A stretch of DNA of 64,000 nt from Teratosphaeria epicoccoides. Lineage: Eukaryota; Ascomycota; Dothideomycetes; Mycosphaerellales; Teratosphaeriaceae. Both the position numbers and the translations under genes were made by a program. Under the pieces are notes generated by a model. That model worked only from the letters and a program-made list of their open reading frames with translations. It was not told the DNA's origin and ran no database searches. The number at the start of each line of letters is the position of its first letter. Within the stretch, counting starts at the first letter, position 1. Location: assembly GCA_021401465.1 (NCBI GenBank), contig JADDMT010000124.1, positions 16,608-80,607 of the forward strand, in the 5' to 3' direction. This document shows, piece by piece, positions 12,291 to 24,723 of this stretch.

Positions 12291-12847
12291 CAAAATGTAG
12301 TAGTTGTCATAGTTCAGCTGGTAATACTAGCGCTTCTAGTCGCTCTTAGTTAGCGCGTTCCTATAGCGCGCAGTTTTTTACGGATACTAGTTAGCAAGTA
12401 TAGCACTTGGCTAAGAAGTATGAAAAGATGCAAAGGGAGCCTCATCTGACTATGTTGACTACTACTGTTAAATTGGCAGTCTACCGGAAGTCTTGGTGGA
12501 TTTGATTGAAATTGATTGAACAATTGATCGAATATTGATTAAGATTGATGTAGTAGGCTGCTGAATTGATGCTGTGAATTGCTTGATTGATTGATGCTAC
12601 CTGTGGGTAGAAGCTGCCCTATTTATCCTCTAAATGCACATTCTAGAATCTTCTAGAAGTGTGTAGATTACTTATTAACTAGGGAGCTTTATTTCTGATT
12701 AGGTATAGTGTACTTGGCGGGGGCTATGCCGTCTAACGCTAAACTTGATGGGGACGCACTAAGCCTAATCGGGAACTAGCGTCGGCTTGGCTTCGGCTTT
12801 AGTGAAACCCGACGTACCCTAATGCTAGCATATCCCTGTCTTGACAA

Positions 12848-13668
12848 CTACAATGTAGTAGCTTAGAGGCCTTGATCTTATGTAGTAGCTAGAGTAAGAC
12901 AAGCAGATTAAGATGTTAAAGGTACTACTATAGGAGAACTATAGTAACCTTGTATGTAGTGTTTCTAGTGTAGAAGACTTAGAAGGTAAGACATATTAAC
13001 TGCTTGTTAAACTCTAGCTAGAGACTATTATTAAGACATTAGTAGGAGAGTACACGTAGGAGATAGTTAGCTACTCTTAACTAATTAATGATATTTGTTA
13101 GATATAGCATGCTTGTAGTTAGTTACGCTATAGCTAATATAGTCATATCTACTAAAATGTTAGCAATCTACTACACTCTTATTCATGATAGGCCCTCCTA
13201 ATAACCTTTATATGCTAATGCTACTATTATAGTAATAGTTATGATACTAGACAGCTAGGCTAGGTAGAATAGCTAATATGCGGAATGCTAAGGCTACAAG
13301 CAGGCTAGGCGCATGCTTATATCATGCTACTAGAGTCTTCCTCATAACAAGGGCAGTCATTAGTCTTACTTACTATAGGCCCTACTACTAGGGCGGGGAT
13401 TCTATGCGTTACTACATACCCTTGTATTAATTTCTAGTTACATACAGTTTTAATTCTAATTGCTTCTCCCTAGTTATACCCTATAGGACCTTGAGATAGC
13501 ATTACTACCCCCTCGGGCAACTGTTAGGGTAGCAGGCGTAATGCCTGCTTGCTACGGACTCAGAGACTTTAGACAAGACACTAGACAAACAATTAGCCTG
13601 CCTTAAGGCTAAACAGGTAGAGCTTTGACCCATTACTGAAAACAAACGTAGCAGAGCACGGAATCTGA
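12848..13668. repeat. RIP-degraded repeat DNA next to the protease pseudogene
   Basis: No coding frame. The part 13,345-13,450 resembles 2,245-2,335 and is probably the same LTR end. After about 13,460 the sequence drifts towards normal composition, so the repeat border lies somewhere between 13,450 and 13,668. Confidence 0.45.
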
Positions 13669-15498
13669 CGTCTCGCAGGCGATATCGAGCTTTGTGACGA
13701 CCCGAGCACATGCAAACCTGTGGCAATCAGTACCATCAACGGTGTAGATGTGATTGAGTATTTATCTGCATTCGCCGAACGAAATGTTCAGGGGTATCTC
13801 GAACCGGAAGCAGATTGGAACGATCTCATGTACACACCTACACAGGACGTCCTCGGTATCTACAATTACTTCACGGTCTGGCGCCCTTCTATCCAGGCGA
13901 CGAGATAGTCTTTGGTTATGAAAATGGGGATACCTGGGCCCAAAAATGGCTCGCTTTGTTCAACTCGCCGGGCTTCACGGGCCCACTGACCACTGGGTAA
14001 GACGAGCATGCACTGCACAGTACCTACTGCCGCGCTAATACCGACTGCTGTCAGTGGCGATTTCTACACCTTTTTCGTGCTTGGCATTGTGCCTGCAAAC
14101 TACGAGGCCTTGTTCGCCCAGTATTATGGGAACTCCACTCGGGATCTGACGGCGCTCTCTTCCGACAATGCTACGGAAACGTCATGGTCAGCTGTGACTA
14201 ACGCTTATCCTGACGATCCAATAGTCGTGCAGGCAGGTCTGGGCCTCTATGGCTCAGGCTCCGTCACCGGATACCTTCTAAAGGACACCGCAACAGCGGT
14301 ATTGAGTATACCTACGTTCGTCGAATACGACGACGGTATAGGAGACTTCTCAGATGCGGTCAGGAGATTCGTGTCCGCCGCGGTCAACGCCTCGGCAAGG
14401 TAAGTCATCGTTGACCTGCAACAAAACAGTGGTGGAGAGGCCGCGCTTGCATTCGACACCTTCAAAAACTTCTTCCCAAGCATACGACCATTTGCAGGTA
14501 GTCGCATGCGATCCCATTACTGGGCTGGCATACTCGGCTTAATACTTACCGATGCTTTCCAGCAGCCGCGAAATAAGTCCAGCGAGGACTACGAGACGCT
14601 GGTCGGCAAGGAGTGGGTAGTCACAGACCGTATCAATGCTCAGACGAAGCAGAACTTCAGCTCATGGGCCGAATTTTACGGACCTCTCACCACCCACGGC
14701 GACAACTTCTCACTTGTGGAACGATACAATATATCTGACGTGGAATTTGACGCCGACGCTCTCAACGTCATATTTCCCGAAGAGTACACAAGCGGCGAGC
14801 AAGTTTTCCAAGGGTTTTGGGATCCACAGGCTATTGTCATACTCACTGATGGAATTTGCGGCTCGACCTGCAGCCTATTCGTGGAGATGATGGTGGAGAC
14901 TGTCGTTGTTGGTGGACGCCCAGACTCAGGACCAATGCAGTACGCGAGTGGCTCCCGGGGAGCTGCATCATATTCCAGCATTGATCTTGATTACGATTTC
15001 GGCCTCGCTACGGATTACAGCGATGACAATGCGCTCAATGATCACGTAGCTGACGTGCGTGACAACTCGGGCATGCAGATCACTGAGGCAGGCTTCACGC
15101 TCCGCGATCAGATTCGAGAAAATCAGACAGTTCCGAACCAGTTCCAGTACCTGCCTGCTGACTGCCGTATATATTGGACCTTCGCGAACCTCTATAACTA
15201 CACTAGACTGTGGTCAGATGTCTGTTATGCAACTTGGAGCGATCCCACCTGCTGTGTCGCTGGCTCGACAAATGCGTCCTCGACCAATGCAGCTTCGACT
15301 TCAAAGCGGAACCGCCGCTCTGAATTGGTCAAGACATTGGGATCCGCAGATTTGAGTACACATATACTAAAGGGCGTCAGGGGGACAGCTGATGCCCTTG
15401 AAATTGTCTCTCCCTCGTTGAAGGAGCCTTTCGTCCGAGTCGGCACTCTTGGATGGCCTTGGTTCGGCTGCCGCTTTCATTCTCTGTCCCGGCAATGA
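13669..15498 (+). pseudogene. S41-family serine protease pseudogene, 5'-truncated, with frameshift and nonsense codon
   Basis: The normal codon text resembles the fungal S41/CPAF-like secreted proteases. It includes a VISTINGVDVIEYL-type stretch (13,720 onward), a conserved VIVDLQQNSGG strand (14,404 on) and a catalytic-serine region TDGICGSTCSLF (about 14,847-14,882). Breaks: the 5' end including the signal peptide is missing; a 1-bp deletion at about 13,880 shifts the frame between FTVW and FYPGDE; and codon 14,401-14,403 is TAA where family members carry a residue before VIVDL. A credible 58-bp intron lies at 13,997-14,054 (GTAAGA...CAG). The frame ends at 15,498. Little RIP is visible compared with its flanks. 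It is a gene fragment trapped between transposons. Confidence 0.8.
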
Positions 15499-15589
15499 TC
15501 AAGTACGCTGCAATACTCTCTTTCCCGGCTCACGCTGCACGACGCTCAAGTATCCTTGCACTGGCGTAATTACTAGCATAAGCTGTTAA

Positions 15590-16015
15590 TTAAGGAGAAA
15601 ATAGGGGCAGTTAAGTTAAGGCTTACTACAATTAAACTGCGACTAGACAAATTTGACATGCGTATCGACACGCGGCTTAGCAATATAGAGGGTATGCTTA
15701 GTAGTACTAGAGACATTAATGATGTTAATGATAATAGTAACATGTAGTCTGTTATAGCAAGGTTTAGTGTAGTTAAGGGGCAGTTAGCTATGCTAGCAGA
15801 GTACGTTGCTAGTCTTGTAGACTACAGCAATAGTTAGTTCGCTATAATGCATGTAGAGCTTAATACTCTTATAGAGCAGATAGTTAACATTAGTCGCACT
15901 ATTATAGACAGTGTAATCTACATTAAGGCGCTCTAGGAGGCTATATTTGCAGGTGCTACGCTACTACACTATACTAATAAAGAGCGCTATAAGCGCTCTA
16001 GAGGTAGCATGTAGT
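15590..16015 (+). pseudogene. Degenerate coiled-coil-like reading frame
   Basis: A single plus-strand frame reads with few TAG interruptions: KIGAVKLRLTTIKLRLDKF, later SNIEGMLSSTRDINDVN and VELNTLIEQIVNISRTIID. Regular Leu/Ile spacing suggests a coiled coil. It ends in a TAG-rich microsatellite at about 16,008-16,030 (tagtagtag). It lies between the protease pseudogene and the downstream LTR. I cannot name the protein. It is probably an accessory protein of a repeat. Confidence 0.4.
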
Positions 16016-16030
16016 AGTAGTAGTAGTAAT

Positions 16031-16551
16031 AGCATAGTAAAGGAGCTTAGGGGTTTAGCGTTATTTGAATAGTGCTATTAAGTTAACTATGTTAACGCCT
16101 ACTACGACTTGGCTATAAGTAGCATAATTCGATTTTTTATTCAACTCTTTTTTTAGTAACTATCGAGACATGTTAAATATCTTTTTAGCAATTTTGCTAT
16201 TAAATACACTATAACTACGTAATACACTAACGCTAGACTAATAATAAACCTTTTCATTACTACATGCTATTATAGGCATCCTTATAATTTACCTTCTTGC
16301 GCTGTCATGGCTTATGTATTAACTCTGCAAGCTACGGTAGTAGCAGCTTGTCTGCCTTCTTCCTCTTACCCCCTTCCTTCTTAGTCTTTACAGCTAGTAG
16401 CAATGTTAGCATCTTTACTACAGGGGGCTTTGTAGCTAGTAGCGGCGTCTCTAGCTACAGAGTCTTTAGTGTTAGTGACGCTGTCATGGCTGTAGGAGCT
16501 AGATAAGGTCCTAGAGTTATACTAGCAGCAGTAGTAGTAGTAGTAGTAGAG
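16031..16551. other. Repeat DNA, no convincing gene
   Basis: This holds AT-rich degenerate sequence and a (gta)n microsatellite at about 16,526-16,549 directly before the LTR. A 69-codon open frame at 16,297-16,506 has no recognisable feature. Confidence 0.4.
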
Positions 16552-16912
16552 TAATATAGATATATATGCTATATAATATGAAAATATCTTGTAGTATGAC
16601 AGAGTAATCTGACCTTTTAATAGGTACAAGATAGCGCTACTTTCTGCTTATCGCAGAGGTAGCGCTAGAGGTGCTTATAACCCCTAACGCCCCTTAATTA
16701 GGGAAAGCATGTCTAAGCCTATCCCCGCAGGGGTATCGTAGGGTTAGCGATGTAGGGGCATCCTACGTCAACCATTAATCCTACTTAGACGACATACAAG
16801 CTAACGTATGTACGAAGGACCCCCTTACTATGTGTAGTAGGGTTACTACATGCTAAGGGCGGACATTAGAACCCATGCGGCTCTAATAGCCCCCTAGTAT
16901 TAACTGTATCAC
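16552..16912 (-). repeat. 3' LTR of the chromovirus
   Basis: This 361-bp copy matches 24,363-24,723 end to end. Differences between the copies are nearly all C/T or G/A. It directly follows (in element orientation) the polypurine tract at 16,928-16,913. Confidence 0.85.
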
Positions 16913-17634
16913 TGCCCCTCCTCCTATGAGGATGTCCCTAGCCTTACTAAGTAATACGCGTAGAACATATAGGGTACAGGATGTAGCATGCTTATACCGC
17001 GTAAGAGTAAATAGGTAGATAGCCTACGTAACATGTGTTATGCGTATACCTTAACACCTTCATAGCGAGTACAGGGCAGAGGCTGCTAACTTAGGCGGGT
17101 TTTAATCTGTTACATGTTAGGCAGCTTTGTAATACCTTTGCTTTACATGCAGATCGAGATATTAGGAAACTACGAGTACGTACTTTAGTTAATCTTTGAA
17201 ATAGTAGGGCGAGCATACGCGCTAGCCTCGCCAAGTAGCTTGGCTGTCCCTATTTAGTTGTGACTGTAAAGAACATGTCGCAGAACCTCAGGGTAGTAGG
17301 AATGTACGCGGACGCTCTACACGCACTACTCGAAACAGCAGGAGCGCGCTCCTAGCGCGGGTCTCGCCACATTTTCATGCTAGTAGACTAGCACGAGTAT
17401 ATTTAGCGTATATGCGTAACAGCCACGTTATCTGTTCTTGCATCATTCGGTCCCCTTATAAGTTAACTAAAGGCAGGTACTCTGCGCATGTAGTTCGAGT
17501 TACTAGCTTAATAGTTGCGGTAGGCAACAGGGGGGCTGTTAGAGGGTATAAAAACCTCGCTACTTCCCTAAACTTTCTGTTCTAAAACACTAACATTAAC
17601 CTCTGCTTCCATTTCGCTTAGCTTGCGCCTCGCC

Positions 17635-19206
17635 ATGTCTGCGGGTCTGAACTAGAGCTCCTTCTTCTTCAATTAATCAATTAAGATCAATCGACTCATC
17701 TTAGCAATAATAGCTTATATGCTACAGACTAAGTTCGACGCTACTCGCTCTACCTACAACTGTCGCTTATGTCGACGATGCCTTGACAACCTTAGCAGCT
17801 AAGCTACATACATCTCTCCTCCGCGTGTTTGTAAGGCGTCCCCTACTCGCGAGGTATACGTGGCTTATACTAACTAAAGCGTAGCCGAGATCTGCGTTAG
17901 CGGATTTAATAAGGGCAGTGTCTACTACAATTATGTTAACTGTAATAGCAAGCATCAAAAGTGCTAAGACCTCCCTAAAGAGGTGTATAGTAAGTACAAC
18001 TAGCTCTGCCGTAACATTAATGACTTCTAGAGTACGCGTAACGAGAGGGTTACTAAAGGTACTCTGACTATAAACAGGCTATAGGCTAAGTACTACGAGG
18101 CACTCGCCTACCTGCTTAGCGCCCTCTTATGCTTTACTGTAACTACTAACTGTTCTCATGGTAGTGTTCGCTTCGACTCTCTACTAACAGGCGAAAACGT
18201 TTGTCTAGGTCTAATCGTAGACTTAGTCTAGAAGATCTTGAAGGTACTAACTGTTAGGGTTAAGACCTTCGCCATAGTACGCATGTAGTGTAGGTACCCT
18301 CTAAGTATAAATGCTGACTTTCTCTACTAGGCTAACGTTAGCGTCGAGAAATATCTGACTAGCCGCTAGCGTTAGCAACTTAGGGCCCTTGCCTCTATTA
18401 ACGATGACTTTAAGACGCAGATGATCTGTAAGAAGGTTATCAAGCAATTTACTGTTCCTACTGCTAAGCCTATGCCCTAACGCTATACTAAGAGACAGCC
18501 TGCCTCTAAGCTAGTCCTAAGGACTAAGCCGTAAGTTACTTACTCGAATCCTGTCGCGTGCGTACAGCTAACACATTATAGCGCCGCTACTTACGCCGCC
18601 TCGACGCTGCTATCTAAGAAGAAGAAGAAGGCTAGGGCTAAAACTAAGGTTAGCGACAAGGAAGCCGAACCTTCCCTGCTTGTAATCCGTACTACGTCCG
18701 CTAAGACGCTAAGGCACAAGCCTCTAGGCTAGATCTTTAAGGATAAGGAGGATGACGACATCTAGGATACCTTCGGTCCTAACGTGATCCCTTTACGCTA
18801 TAGTGTTGCTGTACTAGTTACGCCTAAGGGAGACACCGAGTCAGATGATGTAGTTAACACTCGTGTCAAGAAGCGCAAGATGATCTCGAGGGCCGAGCGC
18901 GATAGCCGCAAGCGCGCCTAAGTCTCTTCGCCTTCTAATGCTAAGGATAAGGTAGTTGTCGCGACTAGGCGCGGTAAGGATGTCGCTAGCTCTCTAGCTA
19001 CTATAGGCTCTAAAGACAAGCTCCCTTGCAACCTACTAAAGAAGAAGATGCTAGCCTCTCTTCGTAGCGTTACTACTCCTGTTACTCATAGTCACTTCAG
19101 GGTGTTTAGTAGACCCCGTGTAGGTAGGTAGTCCCTAGTAGACTGTAACAAGAAAGACTCTTCTACTTCGGGTTCAGTTAGGAAGCCCTTAACTAGTAGT
19201 CGCTAA
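17635..19206 (+). pseudogene. Long antisense accessory ORF inside the chromovirus (523 codons, RIP-damaged)
   Basis: An ATG at 17,635 opens a plus-strand frame that stays in register to a TAA at 19,204-19,206. By hand count about 19 internal stops interrupt it, all TAG or TAA and none TGA, as expected from C-to-T change of CAG/CAA. The N-terminal third is Cys-rich (NCRLCRRCLDN and further Cys pairs to about codon 115), suggesting metal binding. The C-terminal third is basic with nuclear-signal-like runs (SKKKKKARAKTK; RVKKRKMISRAERDSRKR). It lies tail to tail with pol. I know no family for it. It was evidently a protein gene before RIP. Confidence 0.65.
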
Positions 19207-22200
19207 GCATTAGCTACGAAGCTAATCTAAGCATGTCTCTTATTCTCCTTAGGTTTTTTTTCTAGGTGTGCCTTTAGGCATTAATAATGTATAAGTAGGG
19301 CGTTTGCTTCTTGTTATTACTTCGCGCGTTATGCGCTACATACATGTGTTAAGAATTCTGCTCTAAAACTCTTATCTTCCTACGAATCGACCTTCTTAAG
19401 CCCTGCTTACACCTCCTCTACTCTTCGAATTCATGAATAGCTTCCGGAGCGTTCTTATAGTCCTAAGCCGGAACCTATTATGTGTACTTAGGTAGGTATC
19501 CTTTCTACTTTACTAGATAGTACGTTACGCCTTTACGCCGCATACTGTCCTTAATACCCTCGACTTCCTACTCTTCGTTCTCTTCTGCTACTAGCATCAG
19601 GTCTACAGGCTCTTCGCCCTTACGCTATACCTATAGTTTAAGTAGAGATACGTAGAAGACGTCATGCACATAATATGACGATAGTAACAATAGCTAGTAT
19701 GCCTACGAGCCTATCGCGTCGCGTATCTAGAAGGGTCCGACGAACCTTGGCGTCATCTTCTTACTTAGAAGTTTTAGCTTAAGATTCTTCGTTAATAGTA
19801 ACACCTTCGTACTAACCGCATACTACATCGGTTTAGTACAGGCGTTATTATGTTTAATCTAGGATTCTAAGGCCTTTTTTTAGTGTTCTATTAGCACCGA
19901 ATGTACCTCGCGCATACGCCGCACTAATTCCGCGGCAGCTGGCACCCTCTCCTTAGAAGACTCGTCCTAAGGCGGTTCTAGGTGTATTTCCGGATCAAAG
20001 CCATAAAGAATCTAAAATGGCGACATGCGCATAGTAGCATGCACGCTATTATTAACTGCAAATTCCGCTATAGGAATTATGTCAGCCTAGGCATCCTAGT
20101 TCTTAGCGTAGTAGCACCGAAGGTACTACTTAAGAGTCTAGTTTATACGTTTAGTCTAACTATTAGTCTATAGATAGAATGCTATACTTAGGTAGTACTT
20201 AATACATGCCTTAAACACAAATTCTTGCTAGTATTTATTAGTAAAGACAGAACCTCGATCTGATAGGATACTTTAGGGGACACTAAAGCGTCGTATGACT
20301 TCGTCGCAAAGTAGTTGCGCAAGCTTGCTACTTGTGCACTTTTTCGTACATAGGATAAAGACATTCATCTTCGAGTATTAGTCGACTACTACAAGGACAG
20401 CATTAACTACATTGCCTCTCTACCTTGCTAGTAGCAAATTAGTGATAAAATCTATAGTCAAGTCTTACTATAGTCTCTCTAGTAGTAGGAGTGCCTAAGC
20501 ATCGCTATAGGGGCAATAGCGCCAAGATTTGCTAATCTGGCATGTCTAGCAGGATTTGACATAGTTAGAGACATCCTGTTCTAGCGTCAGCTACTAGTAT
20601 TTACGTCTAAGAAGCGCGTTTGTCTTCTCTACGCTAAAATGGCCTGCAAGTTCATTGTCATAATGAATACAGAGGAGCTGTAAACAGAGTACGTAGTTAG
20701 CGGGTACGTAGAGTCTATTGTCAAAGTACTACAAGTCGCCTGACTTAGTCTAGTACTTCAGACTACCTGCGGTGTCCTAGAGGGCTACACCCTTATTAAT
20801 TAACTCCGGTTCTTACTCTTATAACCGCTAAATAAGTCTCGAGACCTCTTTAAAGTGTTCTTTAGACATTACATGCTTACTACATGTAAGCTAGTTGACT
20901 ACCGCATAGATCGAGCTAGACATAGTCGCTATAACCGCTAGGTAGGAGGGTTTGTCGCTAGCAGAGGCCGTAAGGCCCTATTAGACCTGCAGTCGACCTA
21001 TAAGAGGAGCTAACAACAGATCGCTACCCTAAACTACAAGCTTCGTTTATAGCATAGGGAGAAGCTGTTAGTTACCTTGCTCCCTAGTACTATAGTCTAG
21101 TCGTCGCGAAGGACTGTTACCTAGATTCGTCTTTCCGGAACGATGCTAGATAACGAAGTCAAAGCTAGCAAGGAAAGTCGCCTACCTTGCTTGCCGACTA
21201 CTTAGCTGCTTCACGCCTATGAAGCCGCGAAGGTTGTTATAGTTAGTAAGCACCTTAATAGGGTACGCTACGCCTTCGAGGTAGTGTTAGTACTCCTTAA
21301 AGCCGTTAACAATAGCCAAAAGCTCTTAGTCGTAAGTCTCGTAGTTAAGTTTAGCGCCCTGCATCTTCCGCAACTAGAAGGTAATTAGGTACTATCGCGT
21401 ACTACCTTCGTGCGACTAGAGCTGCGATATAATTACGGCTATTACGAATTTTGAAGTATCGGTCTCTATTCGGATCTTCGTAGCAGGGTTAAAGTACTAA
21501 AGTATAGGCGTAGTTTAAAAGGCTACTTTAAGTTTAGAGAAAGCTTTGCTCTAAGCCTCCTCCTAAGGTACTATCCCTAGCTTTTTTCCTCGAATCGCGC
21601 CCTTTGCGAGGGCCGTAAGGGGAGCCATGATCTTTAAGTAGGATCATATGAATCTGCGATAGAACTTAGTAAATCCTAGGAACACCTGTACTTCTCGGAG
21701 GGTAGTTAGCTATAGCTACTCCGCGATTATAGACACCCTTTAGTCATCTATGATGACTCCTTCCATAGAGACAATGTATCCAAGAAACTTAATCCTATCT
21801 GTTAGGAATAAGCACTTCTTTAGGTTCGCATATAGAGCGAACTTGTAGAGCCGTTTAAGTACTATCCTTAGATGCTAAATATGCTCCTCCTTCAAGTCGG
21901 AGTAGACTAGTATATCGTCTAAATATACTACGTAGCAGGTGTTAACGAGGCCGGCTAGGGCCTAGTTAATATACGCTTAGAACGTCGCTAGTATATTAGT
22001 CAAGCTAAATGGCATCACTATATACTCGAAGTGTCTATACCGTGTTTAGAACGCGGTCTTCTACTTGTCGCCCCTTTAGATCGGTATCTAGTAGTTGGCG
22101 TCCTTTAAGTCGATAGACAAGAAGATAGCGGCGCGACTAAGGTAGTCAAGCGTCTCGCTAATAAGTAGTAGGGGGCAGCGGTTCTTCTAAGTTACCGCGT

Positions 22201-24362
22201 TAAGGCCCCTATAGTTAACGCATAGGCGGAGTGTGTTATCCTTCTTTAGGACGAACATAACTAGCGCTCTAGCCTCGCTGTCGCTTCGTCGGATCCACGC
22301 GTTTCTTTGCGCCTTATAGAGATAGTCTTGAAGTGTTTCGAGCTACGATTCTGACATAGGGTATAGAGGTCGATACGGAGGATTGTAACCCTCCTTAAGG
22401 TTAATCGCATGTTCCGAGTCTAGGGCCTAGGCATAGGCTACAGCCTCTACGTCGAAAATATCGGCGTATTCCTCTAACTTAGGCAGAAGGATAACGTCTT
22501 CCTTGACGTTCTATATGCGGACTACATACATACATTAGACCTTCTTCATGTCCTTGTAGAAGCTGTGTATGTCACGCATCCTTACTATAGGAACTTCGCC
22601 TACAGAGCTGTAGAACTAATTGTTAGTAGCTCTATTAACAACGACTCCCTACTTGTAGCGCCAAGGGCGGCCGAGTAGGAGCTCCTTATTAGGAACGTCT
22701 TTAGTGTAGAAGACTTCGTTAGTCTTGCGTACTTCTCCTAAGGAGTCCGCGAGTTAGAGGCGCACGTTATACGCGCCTTAAGCTACTACACCTTCGCCCT
22801 AAAAGGACTTCATAGTAGATAGTAGGGCTCCTAGGATCGGCTTTAAACCGAGCTGTACGATTACCCGCTAGGGTATCATGTTAACCTCCGCAAGGTCGTC
22901 TAACATATAGTCTACTAGCTTAAGCAAGCCATTAACTTAGACCGTACCGGATAGGTGCTAGGTAGGCTACAAGTCTACACTATTAGTAACAGACAGCTTA
23001 GATACCCGTAGTAGCCATTTAGTTGTCTTAGGCTTGTCCTTCTTTCGCCTTCCCTCTAGGGAGGTTTCGGACACCTTGCTTACCTTTTTCCTATTACTTC
23101 GTTTAGGATAGCGAGCCGCCTAGTAGTCCCTTGCTCTACAGATGTAGCAGCTGCTTAGAGGCTTCTCGCTACTGTCTTTAGGCTCGGAGGGCTTGCTCCT
23201 CTAGAACGAACTACTACGTTAGACGTGACCCTTAGGGCGCTTGTAATAGCGGCCCTTTAGTAGGTCCTTAGGGCTTAGACGCTTATTATCCTTGCCGCCT
23301 AATTTTCTATTTCACTTCAAGGTGATCTCCATATGTGTCGCAAGGGACACAAGGTCTTGCCAAGTTGTTAGAAGTTCATGAAAAGTCATGATTATGTTCC
23401 GAAGATTGTCATTAAGTTTAACAAGTAGGTACCGTACGTGTTACGTCTTAGTATAGGGTAGCATCTGTCTCTCGAGTATAGCGAGGTAGGTAGCGAAGCT
23501 AGAGGTAGTTTGTCCCTTCTCCTACTTGGCCTTCTTATACTCGACAGACATAGTAAGGGCGCAGTTCCCTAGATCCTCGACCTAGTTGACATAGAACTAG
23601 CAAAAGTCTGCCTATGTATACGTTCTATTATAGACCCGCATAAGGTTATACTACTCATGCTAATTATTACGAGGTTCTTTATCCTCTTTAAGCTATATTA
23701 TACCTAAGGCGACTTGTTCGCCCTCTGTAGAATATCCGCGTAGGTTAAGCATGAAAACTACCTTATACGCCTATAAGAAAGTTCGAGCCTCCTTCAAGGT
23801 GTCTCCCTTAAACAGCTTCAGGTTACGTGCGTTACGACTGCCTCCTAGTTAGCCTACTATAGCCCCGAATTCAGGCACTAGACTCGTAGGCACACGTAAA
23901 GGGTCTACGCCTACTAGTAAGTTGTCTTCGTAGGTCCCTAGCGTAAAATCTCGCTAGATTTCTTCGTCCGCTAGTTTATTAGTACTACTTATAGCGACGT
24001 CTTTGTCGTCCTTACTATTGTCGCTACTAGAAGCGGTGCAGCTCTAGCTCTAGTTCGCAAGGCAGTTCGCGACCTAATCGACAATCATGGCTATAAGGTC
24101 TAGGTTAATAGTCAGGGTTAGCTACGGTCCCTATATAGGGGGCCTATTACCTTGTCTGCTACGTAATTAGCCTCTAGCAGAACCGTCGCTTAATGTAGTG
24201 TCGCTTGTAGGGGGTACTTCTGCAGGCTAGTTACTTAGGCTAGCTTCGCTATCACAGGCGCTTAGGATAGCGCTCGCTACGCGTTAGTTGCAAGTACGTA
24301 GTACTCTAGATATATCGTAGTATTCTCTGCTAGACTGCAAAGTAGGGGGGAGAAAGCAGAAC

Positions 24363-24723
24363 TAATATAGATATATATGCTATATGATATGAAAATATCT
24401 CGTAGTATGACAGAGTAATCCGACCTTTTAATAGGTACAAGATAGCGCTACTTTCTGCTTATTACAGAGGTAGCGCTAAGGGTGCTTATAACCCCTGACG
24501 CCCCTTAATTAGGGAAAGCATGTCCGAGCCTATCCCCGTAGGGGTATCGTAGGGTTAGCGACATAGGGGCATCCTACGTTAACCATTAATCCTACTTAGA
24601 CGACATATAAGCTAACGTATGTACGAAGGACCCCCTTGCTATGTGTAGTAGGGTTACTACATGCTAAGGGCAGGCATCAGAACCTATGCGGCTCTAATAG
24701 CCCCCTAGTATCAACCGTATCAC
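24363..24723 (-). repeat. 5' LTR of the chromovirus
   Basis: This is the partner of 16,552-16,912 and has the same length. Both copies read TAATATAGATATATATGC at the low-coordinate end and GTATCAC at the other. Confidence 0.85.

Larger units (their letters stand above)
10187..12847. mobile_element. 2.66-kb structure bounded by inverted repeats (two opposed LTRs or a foldback element)
   Basis: The left arm (10,187-10,620) and right arm (12,470-12,847) are reverse complements. Both begin TTGTCAAGACA at the outer end and share the block GATATGCTAGCATTAGGG and the inner CAATCAAATCCACCAA. The left arm has an extra stretch of about 55 bp near 10,385-10,440. Just inside the left arm, at about 10,679, tggtattgatgc resembles the initiator-tRNA primer-binding site of LTR elements. 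That favours two LTRs in opposite orientation over a true DNA transposon. Between the arms are a plus-strand degenerate frame at about 11,760-12,290 and a nested palindrome. The family is unknown. Confidence 0.7.
16552..24723 (-). mobile_element. Ty3/Gypsy chromovirus with paired LTRs, RIP-inactivated, carrying an antisense gene
   Basis: Two 361-bp direct repeats bound the element (16,552-16,912 and 24,363-24,723), differing mostly by transitions. The polypurine stretch AGGAGGAGGGGCA lies next to the left LTR on the minus strand (16,913-16,928), so the element runs right to left. Gag is near 24.2-23.1 kb with a zinc-knuckle-like CYICRARDY at about 23,149. The reverse transcriptase core YVVYLDDILVY is at 21,933-21,902. 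A chromodomain (RRKGVTYYLVK...KGYLPKYT) lies at about 19,565-19,420. Stops are TAG/TAA. Between the chromodomain and the 3' LTR sits 2.3 kb of extra DNA with an antisense frame. No target-site duplication could be assigned. Confidence 0.88.

Noticed and set aside
14400..14436. Apparent intron starting GTAAGT at the protease nonsense codon
   Set aside because: It would be only about 35 bp and would remove the conserved VIVDLQQN strand. A nonsense mutation is the better reading.
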